Below, piece by piece: positions 1-12,917 of a stretch of DNA of 38,308 nt (positions are counted from its first letter, which is position 1; each line of letters starts with the position of its first letter). This stretch comes from Candidatus Poseidoniales archaeon (lineage in GTDB: Archaea > Thermoplasmatota > Poseidoniia > Poseidoniales > Poseidoniaceae): assembly GCA_003602605.1 (NCBI GenBank), contig QQRW01000043.1:6611-44918 (forward strand), read 5' to 3'. Under the pieces are notes generated by a model. That model saw nothing but the letters and a program-made list of their open reading frames with translations, was not told the DNA's origin and did not search any database. The position numbers and the translations under genes were made by a program.

Positions 1-4467
<4,467 letters not shown>

Positions 4468-4471
<4 letters not shown>

Positions 4472-7400
4472 CTTCGGTCCTCCAGTTCGAGACGCATGGC
4501 CACACCTAAACTCTTCATTTCGTCGAGGAGCAGCTTGAATGCATAGGATGTTTGTACTTTGTACACTTCTGCGCCATCGCCGTGAATCGGGCTGACGTAG
4601 GTGCGTCGCTTCGGGTCGTACCAAGCGATGTGACCGGATTGAGCACAGACATACATGTCAATACCGTCCGATTCATCGAGCAGTCGATCCTTGATGACCA
4701 TTGACGCACCGTGTGCAATCAAACAGTCACGTTCCATTTCACCGAATCGCAGACCACCTTGGCGGGCACGACCTTCAGTAGGTTGACGGGTGAGGATTTG
4801 GACACGTCCACGAGAACGGGCGTGAATCTTGGACGACACCAAGTGGTGCAAACGTTGGTAGTAGATACAGCCAATGAAAATATCAGCAGGGTAGACTTCT
4901 CCAGTTTCACCGTTAATCATTGTTTCACGACCAGTGTGGGCAAGTCCGTTTCGGACAAGTCCGTCACGTAGACTGCCTTCCTTTTCTCCACGGAAAGCGG
5001 TAGCGTCGATGCGACGGCCTTCCATTGAACCAACTTTACCACCGATCATTTCCAGAACGTGTGCAACAGTCATTCGTGATGGGATAGCGTGGGGGTTGAT
5101 GACAAGGTCAGGGACGATACCGTCTGCGGTAAATGGCATGTCTTCAGGTTCAACTAGGCGCCCAATGACACCCTTTTGTCCGTGTCGAGATGCGAATTTG
5201 TCGCCGACTTCTGGGACCTTGTGACTTCGAACCATAACTCGGACCAAACGGCCTGAATCAAGAGATTCGGTCACGTAGACATTGTCGACGTATCCCTTCT
5301 CACCATGTCGAACAAGCATCGAGGATTCACGTCGTTCTTGAGCAAGCAGGAAAGCACCGCCAGCGGATTCTTCGAGGAACCGAGGTGGGCTGGTCTTACC
5401 GACCAAAACATCGCCGCCTTCAAGGTACATCTCAGGCAATGGCAATCCATCTGCTTCGAGATGTCGGTAGGACTCTTCAGGTTTGAGTCCCTTGACTTCT
5501 TGCAATGAGCTGCCTGGCTTTTCGATTTCTTCGACTTGACCACCAGGGAATCGGCGGCGTTCGGCGTTGTAGGTTCGGTTGAATGTTGAGCGTCCGAGTG
5601 CACGGTCGACTGAACCTTTGTTCATAATGACAGCATCTTGCATGTTGTAGCCGTGAAGCGACATAATAGCGACAATGAAGTTCTGTCCACCTGGACGGTC
5701 GTCGAAGTGCGTCGATTCCATTGCAGCAGTTCGAGTGATCGAACGTTGCGTGTAATGGAGAATGTGAGCACGGGTGTCAGGTCGCATCCTGTAGTTTGAA
5801 CTCGGTAGACCGAGAGATTGCTTGACCATTGCTGTTCCACCGGTAACACGAGGGGTAGAGTTGTGTTCCGGGTATGGAATCAATGAAGCACAAACACCCA
5901 AAACGAGTTGTGGGTCAATTTCACAGTGCGTGTATTCTTCGTCGTAAAGCAACGGAAGCGAAATTTCTGCGGATTCCCAAGCACCGTTTGGCATTCGAAC
6001 CTTGGCAATGAGCTTTGCTTCGGTTGCGCCTGGTTCACCCAGGTTGACCCATTCGACGTTCTCGTTGGTCAGCGGGCGACCAGCGAGAGGACCGGATGGA
6101 ACGGTTTCAGGTAGAACGAACGGGCGTGCTGCAATAAGAAGGTCTTCTTCTTCTTCTGCATCGACCCATTCAACGACACCGTCGTTAACGAGGTCTTTGA
6201 AGGTCATTTCCGAATCACGGAGTGCTTGGAGGTGATCTCCAGTCAAACGAGGTGCACCATCGTAAAGGATAACCAGAGGTCGTAGAATACGCCCCTTGTC
6301 GGTGTTGATGAAGATATCCTTGTTTTCCTTGTCGTGGCGGATAGAAACTTCAGCAGGAATCGTTCCACGTCGGCGAGCCGACTTGAAGTGACGAACCAAG
6401 TTCTTACCGTTTTTGTGAATACCGTAGATGTCACCGTTCACGTGAATTCGGTCACCGGAGCTCCAGTCTTCGAGTTCGCTGTTGACATCGAGTTCGTCAA
6501 GTTGTTCGCGAACTTCGACTTCACTGATGTGTTCAGAGATGTCAATCATTTGAGCAGCATTCTTGACCAGACCACAGTTCTGTCCTTCAGGTGTTTCGTT
6601 CGGGCACAAACGTCCCCATTGAGTTGGGTGCAGGTCACGAGCCTCGAAGTGAGGTTGGCTGCGGACAAGAGGAGAGGTGACACGGCGCATGTGCGACAAC
6701 GAAGCGAGGTAGGTCGTTCGGTCGAGCAATTGACTGACACCAGATCGTCCACCGACCCAGTTTCCAGTTGCGAGAGCGTGCATAATCTTGGAGGTCAAAA
6801 CATCCGGACGCAAGCAGGAAGTGATTTTCAGCTCTCGCTTACGGTTGTGGTGGCGCTCGAGTTGGTACTTCAGGTCACGAGCAAGTTGGCCGCTCGATAC
6901 ACGGAACAAGTCTTCAATCAAATCGCCCGCAAGTCGCACACGCTTGTTTGCGTAGTGGTCCTTGTCGTTTGGTTCACGGTTGGTAAGGGCCATTTCAAGA
7001 ACTTGTCGAACGATGCGTCCAAGGAAAATAGCCTTCTTCTTGCGGTCTCCTGGTTGGTCGCCCAAGTGAGGGAGAAGTTCACGGTCAAGCAACTGGTTCA
7101 CTCGCTGTTCACGGTATTCCTTTTGTTGGCCAGCAGCGAATTTCTTCTGCAACCATTCGTGAGCTTCATCTCGAGATTGAACTGCATACTCTTCATTGTC
7201 GTTGACTTCGTTCAGATTAGCAACGATGTACTTGAATGTCTCTGTAGGACCTGCAACCGTCTGGAACACTTCTTGGTCGTTCTCGATACCGAGTGCACGC
7301 ATGAGGAGTACCACTGGAATAGCGGTTGTTCCAGCAGTACTGATTTTGACCATGAGCATTCCATCTCGACGCTTTTCAACGTTGAGTGGCTTACGCATAC

Positions 7401-8079
7401 CGTCTTTCTGTGAGAAAATCTTTGCGACTTCGGTTCGCTTTGCATAACGCTTGTTGATTTCAACAGTGACACGGTTTGGAGCAAGGTCTTCCATGGAGAT
7501 GAGGACACGCTCAGTACCGTTGATGATGAAGTAGCCTCCGGGGTCGAGAGGGTCTTCGCCTCGCTTGCGGAGCAAATCGTCCCAAAGTGCGGAGTCCTCA
7601 GTCGAAGTGGTTGGGTAAAGTTGGCGCTCTCCAGCAATGTGCTTAGCGTGGAGGTTGCAGCGGGAAGAGCGTACCATGATTGGCATACTTCCAACTTGTA
7701 CTCCAGCTTCAACAGGCGAAGGTACACCGTTGCGAGAGATTTGGAAGTCGATGGTGACTGGGGACATGTAGGTGAGCTTTCGCAGACGGCATTCCATTGG
7801 AGTAGATGGGTGTTCAGCACCGTTTGCTTCACGGATGGTTGGTTCACCGAGTTTGATGTTCTTCAAACGGATGGTAATGTCGTGGTCTACGACGTCAAGT
7901 TTGATGTAACCGCCAAGGTCATCGTTGATTTCTTCGTCGGTTCCGACACGAATGTTGCGAATGATTTTCTCCATGCGGGAGATTGAGTTGTCGCCAGACG
8001 GGATACAGTCGTCGTATGAAGCGAGTTGGTGGTTGACGAGGCTACGTTCTTTGAAAAATGATTGAATGATTTCTTGCAT
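4468..8079 (-). CDS. rpoB: DNA-directed RNA polymerase subunit B (RpoB), unsplit
   Basis: Second-largest RNA polymerase subunit, 1203 residues, a single chain rather than the B''/B' split found in many methanogens. Diagnostic blocks include GYNMQDAVIMNKGSVDRALG, GDKFASRHGQKGVIGRLVEP and GGLRFGEMERDCLIAHGASM. A strong GGGGAGGTG site precedes the ATG. The C-terminal zinc ribbon is degenerate: the usual C-x2-C...C-P-x-C reads Cys1145-AQ-Ser1148 ... Ser1163-PI-His1166, so three of the four ligand positions are not Cys. The C-terminal YAFKLLLDEMKSLGVAMRL clamp anchor is retained. The stop overlaps the rpoA' start (ATGA). Confidence 0.98.
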
Positions 8080-8094
8080 AATTTACACCTCCCC

Positions 8095-8745
8095 TCAGTT
8101 ACCCTCTACAATAAGTCGGTAGGCAACTGTTCTACCCGCAGATGGGGACTTGCGGATAACTTTCAGTACGCGGTCGGCAATCCAACCTGCAGCGAGTGGT
8201 TTGTGATCTGGGTCAGCAGCAAGACGAGCGTTGTCTTGAGCTTCAGCAGTTTCTTTGATGACTTGAACGACTGGATCCGTAATGAGGATTTTCGGTAGCC
8301 ATTCTTTGGCAAGACGAGGTTCACCGGTTTCTTCGTCGGTTTGAACCATTTCCCAAGGAGCGAGTTCTTCGCTCTCGATTGTGAATTGTTCTTCGACAGA
8401 GATGTTCGCTTCGCCGACCAGTTCTTGATGAGGTACAAGATCGTGGTTGAGTGCGTTGAAACGCATGGTGACTTCAGGTCGGTCGAAGTCATCGATGGCT
8501 TTGGCTCGAATGGTGATTTTCTTACTCTTCGACTTTGAGCGGCGACGGGAGCCTTGTTCTGCAATTACAGACATAGTGCTAATGAATTGTTCAGAATCTT
8601 TGGAGACACCAAGAGTAGAAGCGACTTCATCAGAGGACATTGCCTTGATGTCAGTCATGTTGCGATCGGTTGCGAGTTTGTGTGCGTATTCTTCGGAGAC
8701 TCCAAGCTCCATGAGTCGTTTCTTTGTTGCGCTTTTTACTACCAT
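8095..8745 (-). CDS. rpoH: DNA-directed RNA polymerase subunit H (RpoH/Rpb5-like), extended
   Basis: Small jaw subunit of archaeal RNA polymerase, normally ~75-85 residues and here ~216. The canonical pieces are present in order but separated: FNALNHDLVPHQELV (near residues 95-110), LPKILITDPVVQVIKE (near 150-165) and LKVIRKSPSAGRTVAYRLIV (C-terminus). Extra material lies between them (about 28 residues before LKVIRKSP) and in a ~75-residue N-terminal extension. Its first 47 residues closely match the N-terminus of RpoA''. The second ATG (8745) is preferred over 8751 because GGGGT then lies at ribosome-site distance and the protein begins MVVKSATKK exactly as RpoA'' does. First gene of the operon, 15 bases before rpoB. 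Confidence 0.95.
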   Translation of the reverse strand: MVVKSATKKRLMELGVSEEYAHKLATDRNMTDIKAMSSDEVASTLGVSKDSEQFISTMSVIAEQGSRRRSKSKSKKITIRAKAIDDFDRPEVTMRFNALNHDLVPHQELVGEANISVEEQFTIESEELAPWEMVQTDEETGEPRLAKEWLPKILITDPVVQVIKETAEAQDNARLAADPDHKPLAAGWIADRVLKVIRKSPSAGRTVAYRLIVEGN

Positions 8746-8795
8746 CCTCATACCCCGCTCATGCCCAACTATTCGAGCCAGTAAACCCAGTCAGG

Positions 8796-8869
8796 CGGGC
8801 CTGACGGGGTTCGAACCCGCGACCATCGGATTAAAAGTCCGACGCTCTACCTGACTGAGCTACAGGCCC
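8796..8869 (-). tRNA. tRNA-Lys (anticodon UUU)
   Basis: Complete cloverleaf on the minus strand. The acceptor GGGCCTG pairs with CAGGCCC, the D stem is GCTC/GAGC, the anticodon stem is TCGGA/TCCGA around loop CTTTTAA (anticodon TTT), and the T arm is GCGGG-TTCGAAC-CCCGT. The discriminator base is G, as expected for archaeal tRNA-Lys. CCA is not encoded and there is no intron. The gene lies 50 bases upstream of rpoH on the same strand, so the polymerase operon may be co-transcribed with it and released by tRNA processing. Confidence 0.97.
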
Positions 8870-8910
8870 AAAATAGCAACTTGGGCTTTTTGCCCGACTT
8901 ACCAACTGTT

Positions 8911-8918
8911 CTTATAGG
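8911..8918. promoter_or_regulatory. TATA-like element between divergent tRNA-Lys and methyltransferase-BirA genes
   Basis: The element reads CTTATAGG on plus and CCTATAAG on minus, preceded on minus by a purine/A-rich TFB-type context (CGTAA). On minus it predicts transcription starting near 8888, about 18 bases before tRNA-Lys. On plus it predicts a start near 8940, shortly before the ATG at 8953. It may serve one or both directions. Assigned by position and composition only. Confidence 0.45.
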
Positions 8919-8952
8919 TTACGCAAGTGTTGTTTCGTCCCAAGACACCGCT

Positions 8953-10545
8953 ATGGAGAACCAATGCACACCCCTACCAATCCACGGAAAGAACGATTAC
9001 TGCCTGTGTGACCCGATTCATGGTACTCGGATAGGGCTAAATGCTACCCGACAGTGGATGAAATCGAGGCAAATGGGAAACGAGAAAATCTTCGGCCCAG
9101 AGGATGCCGAGCATGAAATTGAACGGTTTGAAAGGACTGCGAAATTCGTGGTTTGGAGAACACCTCAAGATCGCGAGATAGAACTCCTCATCCCTCCGAC
9201 CGTATACCCTCCACGAAAAGACACAGATCTCCTCGCGCAAACCATTGCGAAATTATCGGATTCAGGCGGCAAGCGGCTGCTGGAAATTGGGTCCGGATCG
9301 GGTGCAATTTCAGTTTTCGCCGCACAACTTGGTTTCGATGTTACCGCTTGCGACATCAACCCCTTTGCTGTAGCAGCAACGAGAAATGCTGCAGTCACAA
9401 ACCGCGTCGTCATCGAGGCACGCGAGGGCGGCCCTGGACCGAATAACGATGGCTCAGTGGAACAATGGGCTGGTCGAGAACCGTTCGATGTCATCGTGTG
9501 GAACCTCCCCTACCTGACATACGAAGTAGAATCGCCGGTGTTGGGGCCATTAGAAGAAGCCGCACTCCTTGACACTGACCACAAAGGCCTCGTAGCGCGC
9601 CTCATGGCGCAATTGAAATCCAACGCACTCCTCAAGCAAGACGGTTTCATGTTCTTACTGGTTTCTCAAAACGAGATAGGCAGAAGGGCTCGATCCGTGT
9701 GCCTAGCAAATGGGTTTGCTGTTCGCACCGTCGCTTCGAAAACCTTCGAAGACGGAGAACAATTGGAAGTACTCGGCATTTGGAAACCATATTCGGCTGC
9801 AGAGACGACCTATGTTGAAAGCATAGAATCAACCAATACCGAGTTGCTGAATTCAACCGCCGAAATTGGGACAATGCTCCAGGCAGGCCGTCAGACCTCG
9901 GGACACGGAAGAAGGGGGCGTTCTTGGATTCATGAGGAACAGGCGTTCGCCGCTTCCTGGGTCATCGATGAAAAACGTGGCGTACCCGACCCAAACCAGT
10001 TGCAACTGAGAGCTGGATTAGCACTGTATGAGGCGATTGTTGCGACGGGCGCACATCCCGAATTCGTCGCATTGAAATGGCCCAACGATGTGTTGCTGCG
10101 CATCGAAGAGCAAACACGTAAGGTTGGTGGTATTCTTGTCGAAAGCAGCAGTCGAGGCAAAAACACTCGAATCGTCCTAGGCATTGGATGCAACATATCG
10201 AGCTCCAATCCTCACAAGGAGGGTTTTTCACTCGCCGCTTTGAATGAATTGTTGGATGATGCATCTACAGAAAAGTTCACGCCCATCATCCACGCTGCTG
10301 TTGCATCATGGTTTGAAGAAAAGAACGGGATGGGACCCGTAAAAAATAGCGAGGTTAACACACTGTTTGAAGCAACTTTTTCCAACAGTATTCCACTACT
10401 TGGGGCACCAATCTATAGAAATATCGAAATGGCTTTTCAAGAACTCAAACCTGATGGAAATATCGTACTTGTTGACGGGAAAAAGCGTACATTCTCCATC
10501 GATGACGGTGAAGACATCCGATGGACAAAATGTTCACTGGATTAG
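8953..10545 (+). CDS. Fusion: HemK2/PrmC-like N5-glutamine methyltransferase + biotin-protein ligase (BirA)
   Basis: One 530-residue frame with two enzyme domains. Residues ~65-275 are a class I SAM methyltransferase of HemK2/PrmC type: VYPPRKDTDLL entry motif, SAM loop EIGSGSG from Glu111, and active-site NLPY at 184-187 (family usually NPPY). Such enzymes methylate the GGQ glutamine of release factors. From ~287 to the end is a biotin-protein ligase: ESTNTELL, GHGRRGRSW (317-325), KWPNDV (375-380), KVGGILVE from Lys390, GIGCNIS, and a C-terminal beta domain. No DNA-binding repressor domain is seen. The ATG at 8953 is preferred to the TTG at 8881, which abuts the tRNA and lies upstream of the predicted transcript start. 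A biotin carrier protein is encoded at 29532. The 3' end overlaps the convergent neighbour by four bases. Confidence 0.9.
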   Translation: MENQCTPLPIHGKNDYCLCDPIHGTRIGLNATRQWMKSRQMGNEKIFGPEDAEHEIERFERTAKFVVWRTPQDREIELLIPPTVYPPRKDTDLLAQTIAKLSDSGGKRLLEIGSGSGAISVFAAQLGFDVTACDINPFAVAATRNAAVTNRVVIEAREGGPGPNNDGSVEQWAGREPFDVIVWNLPYLTYEVESPVLGPLEEAALLDTDHKGLVARLMAQLKSNALLKQDGFMFLLVSQNEIGRRARSVCLANGFAVRTVASKTFEDGEQLEVLGIWKPYSAAETTYVESIESTNTELLNSTAEIGTMLQAGRQTSGHGRRGRSWIHEEQAFAASWVIDEKRGVPDPNQLQLRAGLALYEAIVATGAHPEFVALKWPNDVLLRIEEQTRKVGGILVESSSRGKNTRIVLGIGCNISSSNPHKEGFSLAALNELLDDASTEKFTPIIHAAVASWFEEKNGMGPVKNSEVNTLFEATFSNSIPLLGAPIYRNIEMAFQELKPDGNIVLVDGKKRTFSIDDGEDIRWTKCSLD

Positions 10546-11060
10546 TTCACATCCACGAGGACTGCATCAATAGATTCGCCCATTTTCTCGTCCTTCCTCT
10601 TATACAATCCAAAGACGAGACAAAGAGTACCGAGGGGGTAAATGATGAAATCAACAAGAAGCTGGCGGTCAACATCGACAAAAACTTCTCCTTCTCCTTT
10701 GGTAAACTCCACCGTGAACGAATAATATCCTCCTTCTGCAGCCTCAAATGTGTCCGAATTCGATTCACCCGGCGCTAGAACCATCGATTCAGAGTAAACT
10801 GTTTCATCACCTTCAAACAAAATTTCGACAACCACTGTCGACTCGTTAGTGGCATCAACAGTAAATTCCAATGTATCGCCTTTCATCAGCGACGCTCCGC
10901 TGATGTACGGTTCGGCATCTGAGGAAAGGGGTTCTGAGGTAGCAAGACCATGGATAAACAATCCACCAACCAAGAAGGTCACGCCGAGAAGGATGAACAA
11001 ATCGCTCATCTTCATCGCAGGTGCAGTGCCGCCTCCAGCCATGAGCAGGCCTGAGGGCAT
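10542..11060 (-). CDS. Small membrane-anchored protein of unknown function
   Basis: I do not recognise this 172-residue protein. It has an N-terminal membrane segment (SDLFILLGVTFLVGGLFIHG), an extracytoplasmic region of about 85 residues rich in beta strands and acidic residues (TLEFTVDATNESTVVVEILF), and a second membrane segment near the C-terminus (LLVDFIIYPLGTLCLVFGLY) followed by charged KRKDEK. That arrangement puts the beta domain outside. The ATG at 11060 is preferred to the TTG at 11066. It lies 21 bases downstream of the Pop5-like gene on the same strand, so the two are probably one transcript. Confidence 0.7.
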   Translation of the reverse strand: MPSGLLMAGGGTAPAMKMSDLFILLGVTFLVGGLFIHGLATSEPLSSDAEPYISGASLMKGDTLEFTVDATNESTVVVEILFEGDETVYSESMVLAPGESNSDTFEAAEGGYYSFTVEFTKGEGEVFVDVDRQLLVDFIIYPLGTLCLVFGLYKRKDEKMGESIDAVLVDVN

Positions 11061-11081
11061 AAACAAATGAAGATGGCGGTG

Positions 11082-11468
11082 TCACCGTTTTCTCGATGGC
11101 TTCGGCATCCCCATGCGTTCGCGCACCAATCGAATTTTTCCACTGCTTGTGCAACTGCGAAGTTTGTGTGAGGACATTGAATCTTCACTTTCGATGAAAG
11201 TACGGAGCAGTGTAAACGATGGGTGAGGCACCTGGAGAACGGCGTATGCACGTGGCTCAGACGCATCAAGAGTCGCCGTGATCTCTTTGCCTTCTAGAGA
11301 TGATGCAGGATAGAATTCCATTAATCGAATCTTCGAGTCAATACCAAACACATTCCAAAGTTGCTCCATATGAGCTTGGAGCGAGGAGCGGTCTTCGAAT
11401 TCAGGTGAACATGCGACGCCTACCCATCTTCGTTTGCCGCGCAATGCTTTGGACAAGCGCTTAGCCAT
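11082..11468 (-). CDS. Possible RNase P protein component 2 (Pop5-like)
   Basis: A 128-residue basic protein. Its layout resembles archaeal Pop5: an N-terminal RRWVGVAC beta strand, a helix with LWNVFGIDSKIRLMEFYP, then HPSFTLLRTFIE, and a C-terminal strand LRSCTSSGKIRLVRERM that resembles the family's VSGTIRR-type ending. Pop5 supports catalysis by the RNase P RNA in tRNA 5' maturation. The resemblance is in pattern more than identity, so this is a moderate call. The ATG at 11468 is chosen because the TTG at 11495 would place GGAGGTG inside the gene, whereas it lies upstream of 11468 as a ribosome site (spacing of about 15 is rather long). Confidence 0.5.
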   Translation of the reverse strand: MAKRLSKALRGKRRWVGVACSPEFEDRSSLQAHMEQLWNVFGIDSKIRLMEFYPASSLEGKEITATLDASEPRAYAVLQVPHPSFTLLRTFIESEDSMSSHKLRSCTSSGKIRLVRERMGMPKPSRKR

Positions 11469-11552
11469 GGTTGATTGGAAGTGCACCTCCTTCAATACCT
11501 TTGATGTTAAAATCGTGCATAGTATGAAAATAGAGGAATCCGAGGAGTAGAC

Positions 11553-12917
11553 ATGGAGGGCGAAACGAGCGTCGAGCGTAGCAAGAGCCCTCCAGAAGAT
11601 CTTCTGAAAGAACTCGCTGCAAATGAGACCTCCTTAATCGCTCTCATCAAAACACTCCTGTCTCCCAAAACAATGCCGCATTTGTTCATGATTGTTCTCA
11701 TGTCAACAGTGCTTTATTTTGTAGCAAACTCAAACAGTGGTGAAGACATAGCAGCGCTTGGTTTCATTTCTCTCTCACTCGGATATGCTGTCACTGCAAT
11801 ATTCTCTACCAATGAGAAAGTGCGAACTTGGATTACTGTTACCGACGACGCAGATGTATCTCAATTCAATGTCATCCAAAAAGCGAAGGCAGGCCTCAAA
11901 ATCTGTGCATTCCCGCTCACAGTTGCCGTTGGGATTGGAGTTCTCATTATGGTTTTGTTTAGCCAGGATTCCGCCACCGACCTTCCAGCTATATTTCCAA
12001 TAAGCTTGGCCTCATTGTTCGTCATTTGGGCGATTGCTCAAGGACGCTCATTCAGTTCATGGGCATCTTCGCTTTCTGCCAAGAATCTGCCCGACAAGCA
12101 AGCCACGACTGGAAACATAGTTACTCTGGCCGTGTCCCAATACATCGTCATCCTGTCCCTCTCACTCTTTGGACTGATTGGATTTGAGTTTCTCTATGAG
12201 AAGGAGTGGGACATCACGAACGCCATTGTGTCGAACGGCGTGTTTCTCGTCATCGCATCTGCCGCCTACGGACTAACCGCATTTTGGACTCGTGATGCTC
12301 GGCGAGTCGCAATGCATGACAAGGCATTGAAGAAGTTCACACGGCGTTGGACGCTCTTTGCTCACATTTTCGCCACTTGGCATCTGCTCACAGTATGGCG
12401 ACAGCTGGTGATGTCTCAGCAAACCATCGAGATATTTATCGAAGAAGTCCTGCTCATGATGTTCACTGTATTTATGGCCATTTGGACACTAACATCCCAG
12501 TCAATTGGTCCAAAGTTCAAAATTCTGTCCACAGAAAACGCCTTGCCTTGGGGCTTGGCGTTCGGATATGCCTATGCCGGAAGCGTCGCTATGCTGGCTA
12601 CAGCGCTTGACGACATAACCTATGTCATGGTCATTGGTCACATCATTGCCTTCCTTACGATCACATGGATGCAACGAAGTATTCTCAACAAGGTGCTCAC
12701 TCAGCATGATGTAGAAGTTGATGTTCAGCGCCGAATTGAAGCACACGCTTCCAAAACTACCGTTACCAATCAACAACCAACGGAGATAAAATCCGCAACA
12801 GAAGAACAAACAGAAGATGTTTGGCAAGAAGACGAAGACGTGCAGTGGAGCGGAGAAGTCGGCAATACCATCGGCGAGGATGTGGAATGGAACAAGGTCA
12901 TCGAATTGGACGACTAA
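11553..12917 (+). CDS. Polytopic membrane protein, unknown function
   Basis: A 454-residue protein with about ten hydrophobic segments from residue ~47 to ~385 (for example TMPHLFMIVLMSTVLYFVAN, FISLSLGYAVTAIF, VSQYIVILSLSLFGLIGFEF). It has a short charged N-terminus and a ~70-residue acidic cytoplasmic tail rich in Glu, Asp and Trp (VWQEDEDVQWSGEV, DVEWNKVIELDD). I recognise no transporter signature. An A/T-rich TATA-like stretch at 11519-11531 and a GAGGAG site precede the ATG, divergent from the Pop5-like gene. Its stop overlaps the convergent FtsZ-like gene by four bases. Confidence 0.8.
   Translation: MEGETSVERSKSPPEDLLKELAANETSLIALIKTLLSPKTMPHLFMIVLMSTVLYFVANSNSGEDIAALGFISLSLGYAVTAIFSTNEKVRTWITVTDDADVSQFNVIQKAKAGLKICAFPLTVAVGIGVLIMVLFSQDSATDLPAIFPISLASLFVIWAIAQGRSFSSWASSLSAKNLPDKQATTGNIVTLAVSQYIVILSLSLFGLIGFEFLYEKEWDITNAIVSNGVFLVIASAAYGLTAFWTRDARRVAMHDKALKKFTRRWTLFAHIFATWHLLTVWRQLVMSQQTIEIFIEEVLLMMFTVFMAIWTLTSQSIGPKFKILSTENALPWGLAFGYAYAGSVAMLATALDDITYVMVIGHIIAFLTITWMQRSILNKVLTQHDVEVDVQRRIEAHASKTTVTNQQPTEIKSATEEQTEDVWQEDEDVQWSGEVGNTIGEDVEWNKVIELDD

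Noticed and set aside
4472-4624. Upstream extension of the RpoA' frame by 51 codons
   Set aside because: It lies within the rpoB coding region, and the family start with a GGAGG site is at 4471.
6334-7413. 359-codon open frame on the plus strand
   Set aside because: It is antisense to rpoB over its full length; rpoB conserved blocks are coded on the other strand, and the translation shows no recognisable domain.
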